From Isoetes taiwanensis (lineage: Eukaryota > Streptophyta > Lycopodiopsida > Isoetales > Isoetaceae), in assembly GCA_021234155.1 (NCBI GenBank), contig JAJEKV010000126.1, forward strand, positions 718,969 to 782,968: 64,000 bases of DNA, written 5' to 3'. Both the position numbers and the translations under genes were made by a program. Below, in pieces: positions 23,599-34,050 of the stretch; position 1 is the stretch's first letter, and each line of letters starts with the position of its first letter. A model generated the notes under the pieces. That model had not been told where the DNA came from, searched no databases, and saw only the letters and a list, made by a program, of their open reading frames with translations.

Positions 23599-25085
23599 GA
23601 CCGCTTGAGTTATTCTTTGATTCATTTGAACCTGTGTGCTTGTATGCCTTATGGCCATGGGCATGTTTCTTCTTTTGTGGAAGGCCGTATATATCATCCG
23701 GGATGTGGTTAATCTGGACACCCATTATTAGCCATAAAGAACCATGCACTTCAATTTCAAGCCCAAAACCAACTATTTTTTCCTTTTTTATCGATTCTCG
23801 CTTATTCCACCTCAAATCTCTTTTCCCTTCATCAATCTAGCATAAAAGAGGCATACAAAGCGATTGACATCCTTTTTAAAGCGAATCAAACCGGCCACGG
23901 AGTAGCAAGAGCGATCCGATCAAAATTTCTCGCCTCACGCACAGCTTCTACGCTCGGGTTTTTGTCCCGATTAACCACTTGGCTGATATCGGATGTCTGG
24001 ATTAACCACCCTGGCTGATACTGGATGTCCGGATTAAGCACTCTGTTTTGTCCGGAAAAACCACTTCCCAGATGATATATACGGAGTTCCATCCTTTGTC
24101 CCATTCCCTCTTGCTTGCTTGGTTTCTTCCATGATAATATGTCGGCATGTCCATTCAAACTCAACATGCTCGGATGAGCCTATGAACCACCCATGTACAC
24201 ATCTGTTTGATATAATGGAATATCCACAAGGAAGATAATTCTATTAATTGCAAAATTGATAGCTACTCTATGATTTCTTGTTAGCAATGAAGGCTCGTAT
24301 TACTGAGACAAAGGAATTACTACTTGAGTTGTTCTTTGATTCATTTGAATTTGTCTGCTTGCATGCCTTATGGCCACGAGCATGTTTCTTCTTGTGATTC
24401 TACACATCCCTTCTAGATTGTTTTTTCTTTCTTTTTCTTTGATTTGGCTCATTACAGTCCTTGGCAATATGCTCAAATTTATTGAATTGTATCATTTTAT
24501 AATTTCCTCTATTTTTTCCACTAATTCCTGCCCATACTATGTCCCACCAACACGTTTCCCTCTTGCTTGGTTGGTTTCTTCCATGACGATTCTTGGCATA
24601 CCCATTCAAGCTCAACATGCTCGGATGAACCTATGAGGTACTTCACACTATTATAAGATGTTTGCCACCCTAATAGCAAGGCTCCTATAATAAGATTATT
24701 GTCGAGACCTTTCTTTATATCTTGCAGTGAAGTGTTGCTGGCTTAACTTTTGGACATGTACTCTTTAACTGATGAGCAATCTTTTAGTTTGGTTGTGAAT
24801 ATGACAGAGTACAAGTTTGCTTATTGGGAGAAGTGGTTCTTCCTGTAGAGGTTGGACAATTGCTTCCTAGTTACTTTGGAGCTTTCAGCTGCTTCTAACT
24901 ATGCAATGTCTATCATATAGATATCATATCATGCAATTCAAGCTTCCTAGTCTTTCTGCTTCCACTTAAGTAGAGCTTGATTATCAGATTCACTAATTCT
25001 TTGATAAGCTTTCCTTTCATTTGATTCATGGAAGTAGCTCTTTTTAGCATGATAGTACGACACTCTGTTGAGCACCGCATCCATT
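23596..25085 (-). mobile_element. Ty1/copia gag remnant, internally duplicated
   Basis: On the minus strand the gag start reads MDAVLNRVSYYHAKK (about 25040-25080), then LLKWKQKD (about 24950) and, after further gag sequence, a zinc-knuckle remnant NKFEHIAKDC (about 24450-24480). A segment of roughly 450 bp is tandemly duplicated. One copy is 24186-24640. The other runs 23596-24185 and continues at 11430-11550 beyond the 12-kb insertion. The duplicate provides the empty-site control for that insertion. Frameshifted and inactive. Confidence 0.7.
23970..24045. repeat. Short tandem repeat, ~31-bp unit
   Basis: ATTAACCAC..TGGCTGATA..GGATGTC.GG occurs at 23970-24000 and 24001-24032, with a partial third unit. 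It lies inside extra sequence present in only one of the two gag copies. Confidence 0.7.
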
Positions 25086-25995
25086 TTATAACTGATTTTC
25101 AGTCTGAATAGAACCAGACCATTTTATTGCTCTTCTATTTTCTGTATTCCTTCATGGTACCAGAGCAGTTCATTCACTATGGCTGCGGTGGCTTTATCAG
25201 AGAAGCATAAACAGAAGGGAATGGAAAGAATTGAATATGCAAATGCATTTTTAATTGGTTCATAAAAGTTCAAGGAAAGATGTCGGAGAAAGGTCTTTGG
25301 CACATGGTTTTTGGACATGACCACAGCCTGAAAATATTTAGATGCAAGGCATATGCTCACCTCATAAACAGGTAAGTTGTCAGCCATGTCAATTCCATGG
25401 ATGTTTGTTGGTTAGGGTATGGTCACACAAAGATATCAACATTAACTCCTTCATGTTGACATGAGCATCTAAATTTGAACAGGGTCGCATGAAGATGTCC
25501 AACAGCACCAGAGCTCCTGCACTGTTCTTCTTTCTGCCGAGAACTCTGCGTTTCCAAGTGTCCTTAGATTTACCACGTGTTGAAATCCAAAGGATTCATG
25601 TTGACATGAATCCGCCCAACGGCGGTAGAAAATCGGTGAAAAGATAGACGCCAACGTGAATTCCTTCATATCAGAAAACTGCATGTGACCCTTATTTTGG
25701 GTTTTTTGACATCCACCGATCAATGTCAACGTCTTCGTGTGACCCCGCCCTTATAGAGATAAAATTAAGGGATATAAACTATATGTCCCCGCTTCAAGGA
25801 AGATGATTTTTTGCAGAAGTGTGGCATTTGATGAGTATAACTTTAGCATTCGCAAGAATGAGAAGATCTCTAGTTCTAATCCTGTACAAATCATATATGA
25901 AGTTGGGATGGTACCAGATTACCAACCAGGATGCAGTCACGGATTCTTTTGCTTGGTACACCATTTCCTAGATTATGGAGAGATCTCATGGTTGT
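25050..25995 (+). mobile_element. Left arm of inverted copia repeat
   Basis: Apart from the MITE at 25415-25750, this is the reverse complement of 27385-26745. The plus strand carries a copia integrase C-terminal to pre-RT stretch (IFRCKAYAHL near 25350; SPLQGR near 25790). This is joined head-to-head to a minus-strand gag start at 25030-25150. Both arms keep that odd junction, so it predates the inversion. Confidence 0.7.
25415..25750. mobile_element. Tourist-like MITE (336 bp)
   Basis: The left end reads GGGTATGGTCACACAAAGA. The right end, reverse-complemented, reads GGGCGGGGTCACACGAAGA, and imperfect pairing continues to about 30 bp. TTA flanks both sides (25412-25414 and 25751-25753). 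The other arm of the inverted repeat (about 26990-27010) lacks the element and has one TTA at the junction. The TTA duplication and GG start fit PIF/Harbinger (Tourist). It has no coding capacity. Confidence 0.8.
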
Positions 25996-26010
25996 AGAGA
26001 ACCCTGACTT

Positions 26011-26568
26011 CATTAGAGGAAATTTGAGATCTCATTTCATCCCCATAAGAATCCTCCAATGGAATGGCTTACCCTCTATTAACTGCAATTAATGCAGCAC
26101 CAACAACTTCATTGCTGTTGTTTTCCCCCCATAACTTTTGATCCACTTGTCAAAATGTTGCGGCGTTTGTTGCATTAGATGCAGAATGAAAAGATCTTTC
26201 CAATGATATATGGTTATGATGTATTTCAATATGGTCATATCGTTAACCTTAAAAAAAATATGATTTTTTTTGCTTATTTCTTATATATTTATATATCGTA
26301 AAAGATGTATGAATGGGTTATCACTAGATAGGTCTTGTGAAGATCGAACACATTGCTACAAAAAGTTTTTGAATCGGAGTTCGATCAAAAAGTTATAATG
26401 AAAATGATACTATTGAGAAGTTAGTTGCAAATGACATTAATTACAGTACATACATAACATGGAATGAGATATACCTGAGCTCTTCTCTATTGGATGGTTT
26501 AAAAAGTCGACATGGCATTTTAAGCATCCCTTAATGGGACAAAATGTGATCTCATTTTTCCTCTAATG
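26011..26568. mobile_element. Second TIR element in the inverted-repeat spacer
   Basis: Both ends begin CATTAGAGGAAA when read inward. They pair over about 45 bp with roughly 80% identity by eye. Length is 558 bp and there is no open frame of note. Flanks do not show a clear target duplication (a TA pair is possible if the true end is GAGGAAA), so the superfamily is open. Confidence 0.6.
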
Positions 26569-26613
26569 TCCCCGGATATCGGTGGTTCCATAAGATGACT
26601 ATGACCCCACAGG

Positions 26614-26706
26614 ACTCCTAAGGGACAACACGTCAGAAGTTTCACAGTTGCAAAAAGTACTCACAAAGAAATAATAGAGCAAAGAGGTGTTGTTCCTTAG
26701 GAGTCA
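26614..26706. repeat. Short inverted repeat (hairpin)
   Basis: GACTCCTAAGGGACAACAC near 26614 and GTGTTGTTCCTTAGGAGTC near 26688 are complementary at 18 of 19 bases around a ~55-bp loop. It may be a very small MITE. Confidence 0.6.
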
Positions 26707-26744
26707 CATTAGGTTGTTATGAAATCACTGACGTCCAGGTAAAG

Positions 26745-27385
26745 TCAAGTTCTCTACAATCATGATCTCCCCATGATCTAGAAAATGTTGGATCAAGCAA
26801 AAGAACTGCGTGACTACATCCTAGAACCGTGGTAATCTGCTACCATCCCAACTTCAGATATGATTTGTGAAGGATCAGAATTAGAGATCTTCTCATTCTT
26901 GACAATGCTAAAGTTATGCTCATCAAATGCCATACTTCTGCAAAAAAATCATCTTCCTTAAAGAGGGGACATACAATTTATATCCCTTAATTTTATCCCT
27001 ATAACCAACAAACATCCATGGAATTGACATGGCTAATAACTTACCTCGCTTTTGCTTAGCTGCTTATGAGGTGAGAGCATGCCTTGCATCTAAATACTTT
27101 CAGGTCATGGTCATGTCCTGAAACCATGTGCTAAGGACGTTTCTTTGACAGCTTTCCTTGAACTTTTATGAACCAATAAAACGCATTTGCATACGTTAAT
27201 TTTTCAATTCTTTCCATTCCCTCATGTTTCTGTGTCTTTGATCAAGCCGCCGCGCTATGGAGGATGAATTGCTCGTACTATGAAGGAATACAAAAAAGAA
27301 AGAGCAATGAAATGGTCTAATTCTATTCGTAATGAAAATCGCTTTAAAAAAGGGTGTGATGCTCAATATAGAGTGTCGTACCATC
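26745..27385 (-). mobile_element. Right arm of inverted copia repeat
   Basis: Minus-strand copia integrase-end to pre-RT sequence running into a plus-strand gag start at about 27265. It matches 25050-25995 in reverse and lacks the MITE found there. Confidence 0.7.
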
Positions 27386-27479
27386 ATGCTAAAATTAGAT
27401 ACTTCGTGATACATGGACTTGGAAATATTTAACCGTCATATATCCGCATATTTTTCAATAATATCTACTAACCTTGACA

Positions 27480-27780
27480 TCCGAGGAAAGTCGCTCTCTA
27501 CAATCACGATCTCCCCATGATCTAGGAAATGGTGTATCAAGCAAAAGAACTGTGATTGCATTCTAGAACCGCAGTAATCTGGCACCGTACCATGCCTCAA
27601 CTAGAATCATGACTTCAAAGAGCTTGTCATGATGAAAGATCAATATCTTGAGCTTCCCATGATTCAGGAAATGGTCTGCCAAGCAAAGGATAACCGTGAC
27701 TAACTCCTGCAACTATGGTTATCTGGCACTATCCCATGTCGCAACAAGAGTCATGATGTCAAAGAGCATGTCGCGACATG
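27480..27780. repeat. Two more copies of the copia-associated 150-bp unit
   Basis: The phrase around CCCCATGATCTAGGAAATG..CAAGCAAA..AACTGTGA..CTAGAACC at 26752-26850 recurs at about 27498-27600, and in diverged form at 27640-27745. Confidence 0.6.
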
Positions 27781-27932
27781 AGCATTGATATCACATTCCA
27801 CAATTGATTTAGTCAAGCGCACTGGCAAGTAGGTGAGAGGATATGGAATTCACAATTATATAGTAGAAAAGAGAAGAAATGAGAATTTTATAAGTAGTTA
27901 TTCAACTCTATTAATAATGTTGAGACCTATAT

Positions 27933-27944
27933 CATTGAAAGGAA
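27933..27944. repeat. Target-site duplication, left
   Basis: CATTGAAAGGAA, identical to 29878-29889. It abuts the poly(T) run, as expected for target-primed reverse transcription. Confidence 0.8.
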
Positions 27945-29877
27945 TTTTTTTTTTTTTTTTTTTGAAGGACGACAATCTATTATCAAGGAATATCAAGATA
28001 CATACAAGGGACCAGCGACATGGGACTCAAAACCTAGAGGGACGAGATGGTCCACTAAGCAAAACCACCCAAACACAAAGATATAATCATACTCTTTGTG
28101 CCACCTTGAGGCGTTTAATGGCCTCATCACAATCAACATGTTCTACAATATCGGGATGATCATCAACAGACATCAAGTTATCATGCCATCAAATAGAACG
28201 AGGCGAATAACCTCGAGATGACATAAACGACTTCTTCCTCGCCGCCTTCTTCCAATTGACCTCAAGCCATGACTCTTTAGCGCATCAAGATTAGGACCAT
28301 CAGCCATAACAACCTCAAACATGAGAAGCGTAGCAATAACGAGAGAGTGGTAGGAACTATAGTCGCGCTTTGACGCTAAGGGGACGACACCATTGGAATC
28401 GGTCGCGTGAGCATCTTCCATAGCCGAGGAATGCAAGACAACCGCAAAAGGTTGATCATGAATAGATGAAGAAATAATAGTAGGATCTTGAACCCGAGAA
28501 TAATGTTGAACGTGATGCCCAGAGATGCACGAGTACCTCAACGAAAGCTAGCAAAAGCCTCCTTATCGAAAACAAACGGGCTAATTTCGACCATTCAAGC
28601 TTAAGATCCAACTTCTATACCAAGGCCCGCTCTTCACAACTACACAATGCCGCAAAGGCGAGTCCACGCATAGAAACACAAATCCTTGGACCATTCATGA
28701 TGGAGTGTGAGATATGAACCCCAAGTCCCATTGCAATTGCAACTAGAAACCGATGGGCCATTAGATCGAGGAAGATTAGGTAACGAGAACCAGTAAGAAG
28801 GCATCTTTAATGCAATCGAACCAGATCCGGTGTAAAGCCGAGAGAGTAATACCGGGTACATTATATATTCCCCACCAAGTGGATCAACTCCCTCTTGATA
28901 CCAAAGAGTCCACCGCATCACTACTTTCAAACATAATGAGAACAAAGTTTTTGCCAACAACTTGATGGATCGAAAGGAGAAAGCCGGGCGCCGCGTGAGA
29001 CAACCAAACACGGAACCGTGAAAAATCTAAATAGCCACCAAGAAAAATACCCAAGAACCGCACAACTAGATAAGTTCTCAAAGACACTTAATATGAGCTT
29101 GATGGTCCACCTCAACCACGAATACTAGAAGCTTGAACCACATTCTACAATCGACCGGGTAAAATATGTCATCCGAGGCAATTGTTGTTGCAGTTGAATC
29201 ATCGGGCTTTAATGTGTCCAAGATTGCCGACAACTCATCCTTACTTCCTTCGTGACAATACCGGTAAAGCAAAGCCGCTACCCTTGCCTTTCTAGATGCA
29301 CTAGATATATCCTTACAAAGCCAATCGCTAAATCTTTGATATGAAACTTTTGTAATCGAATCGATGACTTCCAAGCACTATTATTTGCCCGAGGTCGAGG
29401 GACTACATTAGGACTGAATCTGTACACGGTGGATGCAAGTTCCCATTAACTGCCCCCTTACTCGCAGCCTTTGCAAGGAGAAAAAATCCTTTCTTCAAGA
29501 ACCAATTGAGTAGCCAAAGATCGGGGCAAAGAACTTTCAACTGAATTATTTACCTTTTGTGCAAAGAACAAAGGATCACGATCACCAAATTGGTGATAAA
29601 CTCACGCCGTTTTGTCGCCCTTGGATGTTTGAACCATATCTGTTCTTCCCCATCCCTACTATAAGTGGCGAAATCAAACAGACCCAAATCCGGCCCCTAA
29701 CCTGATAGAAACCCCTAACAAAATTGATGTTATGGAGAGCTTCTGAACAAGCTTTCCAATGAACTAAAGATCATCGAAAACGGAGTTCGATGCTCAAGTT
29801 ACAAGAAAAACGCCTGCCCTAAAAGCCATCGTCCACGAAAGCCCTCTTCTTGCTCTAAAAAATGTGGCTTTTCTTCT
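27945..29877 (-). mobile_element. Poly(A)-tailed retrocopy of a DUF4283-type gene
   Basis: The plus strand has T19 at 27945-27963, a poly(A) tail on the minus strand. Target duplications CATTGAAAGGAA flank the unit at 27933-27944 and 29878-29889. The 1.9-kb body carries decayed DUF4283-like protein sequence, VRFLG...SIHQVVGKNFVLIMFESSD (about 28920-29080), then a Cys/His-containing stretch near 28500-28560. No reverse transcriptase is present, so it must have been mobilised in trans by a LINE. DUF4283 genes occur as LINE ORF1 and as host genes; which one was the source is not clear. Confidence 0.75.
28170..29374 (-). pseudogene. DUF4283-type protein, frameshifted
   Basis: Consecutive minus-strand frames give an N-terminal stretch (29078-29374), then the DUF4283-like core (28884-29087; WLSHAAPGFLLSIHQVVGKN). 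Next is GGVDPLGG (about 28870) and an ICVSM...VVKSGPW segment (about 28600-28680). A basic C-terminal frame follows (28173-28541). DUF4283 is a plant domain that usually precedes a CCHC zinc knuckle in LINE ORF1-like RNA-binding proteins. A well-formed knuckle is not visible here. At least three frame changes occur. Confidence 0.6.
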
Positions 29878-29889
29878 CATTGAAAGGAA
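29878..29889. repeat. Target-site duplication, right
   Basis: CATTGAAAGGAA, identical to the copy at 27933-27944. It marks the 5' end of the minus-strand retrocopy. Confidence 0.8.
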
Positions 29890-31221
29890 AATTTTATCCT
29901 TCACTTTAAATATATTACAAGAAAGGGCATTCTTTTTGTATTAATCGGTATTTACCTTTGAATTAAAAGGCCTTTGTTTCTGCTCATATGGTCCCAAGAG
30001 CAACTTCTACCGTTCCCTTGCTTTTTGCTTCCATGTCTCACTTCAACATTGTTGAGAGTTCCTCTCTCTCTAAGGGTGCTTGTCAGCTGCATTTGCCTAT
30101 GAAGAAGTCTTGGGAGGATTGCGCCGCGATTCGCACGAAAGTGTGTATAGAGTTATTGAGGATATGTGTACACTCTTCAAAACTAACCAACATGTGGGCC
30201 TATTAGGGCACGATATGCCAGTGTTGGTTATACCTAACCAATCACACATATGATGTTGCAAAATGGCTTCAAAGGGGTACTAGCATCATATCTCCAAGAG
30301 GTACTATACGCAGAACTCGGGGCCATCCATCACTACAACCATAAAATATAATGAATGTACGTGTTATCAACAAGTTTGATTATTGCTAAGTTTTTTCCTT
30401 GAAAATCCTTTGGGGCACGGTTTTCTAATCCTAGATGGTGATAGAATTGTTGTGTTCTTTGTTTGAGTTCCATAGGCCTTTGGTCTCCGTGGATCTATAA
30501 AATTCAATTCAATTATAATCGCTTTTGGTTCCATTGCCTCCTTTTTCACATGATCTCGAACAAAAGCAGCTCCCATAGAAAGCCAATTTGTACAAAAACT
30601 AGGTATGAAGGATTGCAATTACATCTACAAACTAGATGGCGAATTATTATAAAGCTGAATTTATAGCACATTCATAACACGATTAGCAAGAATTGAGAAA
30701 TCGGTGCTTTAAAGGCCATCATCGTCAGATCAAGCCTTGCTCTCAAGTATAATGTAGATTCTCAAATGGGGTTCACATGAAAACAACAAAAACCTTAGTT
30801 AGGCATCTCATCCATCTCAACAGATTTTCTACAATAGTGGATAGTCGGTAGCCACGCACATGCGAACTACCCACAAAGAAAAATAAAAGGAATGTCCAAT
30901 TATACAACTTGGACCACATAAAATACAATGCTAATAGATGCTTGGTTTGTGTACCAAGGAAAGCTTATTACCCAATTAAAACCCCATCCTTTGGGTTTTC
31001 GAAAAAACCTAGTGATAAGCCTTCAAAGAAGGGCTTGGACAAATGTAAGGGGCCGATTGCTCCAAAACCCACGAATGGAGAAGCCGCTGCCGCGTCACTT
31101 GCCAACCCGCATCTGCACATCATCAACACTAGAATAAATGTGAAAAAATAAGCCTCCCAAAGTGGAGGGGCTGATCACGCGTCCCACGCTACAAAAACAA
31201 AACCTCTTCAAATAGAGGGCT
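29890..31221. other. Unassigned sequence with a coding-like stretch
   Basis: A plus frame (30909-31151) reads as a Lys/Pro-rich peptide (KKPSDKPSKKGLDKCKGP) followed by an Ala/Asn-rich end. It might be an exon or another decayed retrogene, and I recognise no domain. The rest shows nothing. Confidence 0.3.
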
Positions 31222-32807
31222 TGTGACGTCCCCTACTCCTTAACGATGCATACATCGTATCCGGGGGAGGAGCATTCCCTCCGGCAGCTACAATCGACAT
31301 ATTATATCCACCGACTCCACTCCTAGTGGAATGAGCCCAAGGGAAGAATGGATGTGTCATTCACCCGCCTTCCATCGGGTCGACCTATCTAGTTTTTATA
31401 AAACAAACATGAGCACAAACTAACAAGATATATATAAATAAAACCACCTCAAGGGTGAACATATCATAACATCACGTAGATAACAACATCAACATAACAA
31501 TAACAGTAAAGGGGAATCCTACCCAAGGCTCGAACTCGAAAGGGGGTGGATGGACGGGCTTGGGCCTCCGTAAGTCAATGCATGACTAATTCATGGCAAT
31601 GGATTTGGCGGGTATAGAACATGGCCGAGGGTAGTCCACTCCATCCGCCCCCCACACGAGTAGGTCAGACAAGTGCCCGGGACCCCTCGCCGTAGCCTAC
31701 CCGTGAATAGCCGAGGGGCTACTACTCCGGGTTGCATCTCCCCCGATCCAATGAGGCAGAGGAGAGTTGCCTCCTCCGTAGGCATACATGCTCATCACAG
31801 CGGCTAGAGGGGCCACCGCCTTATTCGACTAAACTCAATGGAAGGCGACGCATCACCCCACGAGTGTCGAGCTCATGCCTTGCCCACACGCAGCAAGCCC
31901 ATTAAGCCTAGCCCACGTAGACCCCCCCGATAGGCCTTTACTACCGCAGGGGTCAACCGCGATGAGACAAGTTCCTCCTTATCAACCGCCTAGCCCCTTC
32001 ACCAAGAACCGTGCCCCTCTGCACTCCCGCATTAATTGGGTACTAATGATACTATGCTAGGATCATCTTCTACAAGGCTACTTTAGGGTCTCTACCCCCT
32101 TCCCAATACATTGAGGTCACAGTAATGAAATACCATCATCATCACAAAACTTGAAATGAAGAATATCATCTAATCTATCTACCTAAACACGTAGTTAGGT
32201 TCCTTAGTTAGGGCTTATGATCTCGATCTATAAGGCCTCTATGGCTAAATGAATATGCTAAACTACCTCATTGCCTAGCCTAAAGACGGCTTTGCACAAC
32301 AATGATCTATACCTCTCCTCCGCCTCTTCCGCCCTCGAACGCATCCATGTCCCCCATCTTGTTGAAGATGGTCGCCACTCCACCTAACCACAGCAGTAAA
32401 GGCGGCTTTACGCATTCGAAAGCAATGCGAATGTGGTCTTCACTTGGTAGAAAATGGCGCAAGAGAACCCTAAATGCGAAATGAGAAAGGAGCTTTTATG
32501 GAAACCCTAAAATGCAAAGAGAGAAAAGGGTTTAGGGTTTAAGGGGAAAGCCTTTTATAGAAACCCTTAGGGTTAGGTTAGACATTGGCCAAATGGGATT
32601 TAGCTATTTGGCAATGGGGTCCATGGGGTTATAATTGTGTATGTTTATTTAACATGCACAACATTCAATGTTGCCCCTAGGTGCAACCCTTGCCCCCCTA
32701 GGTGCAACCCTATATCGCCAAGCAAGTACATGTCATCCGGTGGACATGTATGGGTGACGGGCAATATAATATAATGTGTTCGGCATATATTATGCTGGAA
32801 CGTCACA
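31222..32807 (-). repeat. 3' LTR of gypsy element
   Basis: 1586 bp, aligned over its length with 42237-44421 apart from the MITE there. It contains a TATA-type box on the minus strand (CTATAAAAGG, 32551-32560), followed downstream on that strand by a CT-rich leader that could hold the transcription start. Runs of TTAGGGTTT occur near 32525-32580. Confidence 0.8.
32551..32560 (-). promoter_or_regulatory. TATA box in 3' LTR
   Basis: CTATAAAAGG on the minus strand, conserved at the same place in the 5' LTR (43581-43590). LTR promoters lie in U3, consistent with this position about one sixth of the way into the LTR. Confidence 0.55.
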
Positions 32808-32820
32808 TTCTCCCCATCTT
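32808..32820 (-). promoter_or_regulatory. Polypurine tract
   Basis: AAGATGGGGAGAA on the minus strand directly precedes the TGTGACG start of the 3' LTR. This is the plus-strand DNA priming site in retrotransposon replication. Confidence 0.7.
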
Positions 32821-33769
32821 GACTTGATGTTGTCCTCAGCATCACGCGTCTCCCCACCTTGGAAACATGTATATCCTGCAATCACATTTGATATATATAC
32901 AATTTTACAATATAATTACCTCCAAGTTAACATTTTAATTTATCATAACACATCCTTTGTTTAATATCATACTATGGTAAGGGAGTCTTTCACCCTCTTA
33001 CTTTATCATCTATTATTCACAAAATTTTATAGCTTACACCATTATTATTATTAACATAGTTCCAAAATTTCCTACTTAAGGTTCCACATCGTTTCCTTAC
33101 AACACATCGTGATAAAATTATGTGTTGCAAGTCTTCGATGTGACCTTCCTCCCCGCTAGACTCTCCTATTGGCCCCAGGGTTCAACACTACGCCAAAGAT
33201 ACATTTAATTATTATAAGGGTTGGTTGTTAGGGAACCACCCATTAATTACAATTATATGGATGCAAGGTATCTCCGCATAGGAAGATTATGTTTCTTCCA
33301 TCGTGGTCGCGGAGACAACGCCCTATCATGCCTATATGCCAACTCATGCCTACACCTTTGGTTGCCTTTTGGCGTGGAGGATAATGTCCTTCCCCCAGAT
33401 TTGGGCGTGAAGGATAGGGTCCTCCCCGTAGTAGGCATCAATTGACCAAAGGTAGACTTTTAATCTCGATCGCATGCATGGCTGACTTTTATCTACCTTC
33501 CAACTTCAAGCAAAACCGCGGTCATGCCTACAATGACATTACAATTCCCCCAGAGATCACCGTAGACTCATCATCGGTAACCTTCCATACTCCCTATTGG
33601 ATTAATCTTAGCTACACATGAAATTAATCTAAACACAAATCGACATGCCCGAAATATTTCTGACAATGTCACCTTTGCATTGCTCCATGAGTTGTGGGTA
33701 CCGCTTCTCAAGATCTATTTGTAGTGCCCACGTTAGTGTCTTCCACTAGTAAGTGTCCCTTTCATCTTC

Positions 33770-34050
33770 CTAGTATTGAGGATTGAGATCTTCTTGTCTT
33801 CTTATAGGATCCGACAAGAAGAACCTCCGAACAATCTCAAGGTGATCGCCCATCATTTCATTTGGTGTCTCCAATACTTCCTCCGGATTAGTAGTGTGTT
33901 TCTTTAGGAGACTTACTTGGAAAACACTATGGATCTTCAAGTGTCTTTGGCAGTCCAACTTATAGGATTGGTTACATATTCTTTTGGTTATCCCAATGGT
34001 CCAACGCACCTTGAAGCAAGCTTCTGCAATTGTCGCAGAAGCTTCAAAGA
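33770..34050 (-). pseudogene. Gypsy integrase C-terminal domain remnant
   Basis: The minus strand reads VGPLGITKRICNQSYKLD then HLKIHSVFQVSLLKK and a short acidic tail. This is the GPY/F-type module and 'HLKIHxVFHVSLLK' motif at the end of Ty3/gypsy integrases. Sequence upstream (34050-34290) is not recognisable integrase, so the core was lost or has decayed. Confidence 0.85.

Noticed and set aside
25154-25165. Plus-strand PBS (TGGTACCAGAGC) of a copia LTR
   Set aside because: One mismatch to the usual primer site, but gag in this piece runs on the other strand and no LTR ends there. Likely chance within the rearranged junction.
32521-32580. Interstitial telomere repeat (TTAGGGTTT words)
   Set aside because: Only a few imperfect units occur, at the same place in both LTRs, so they are part of the LTR sequence.
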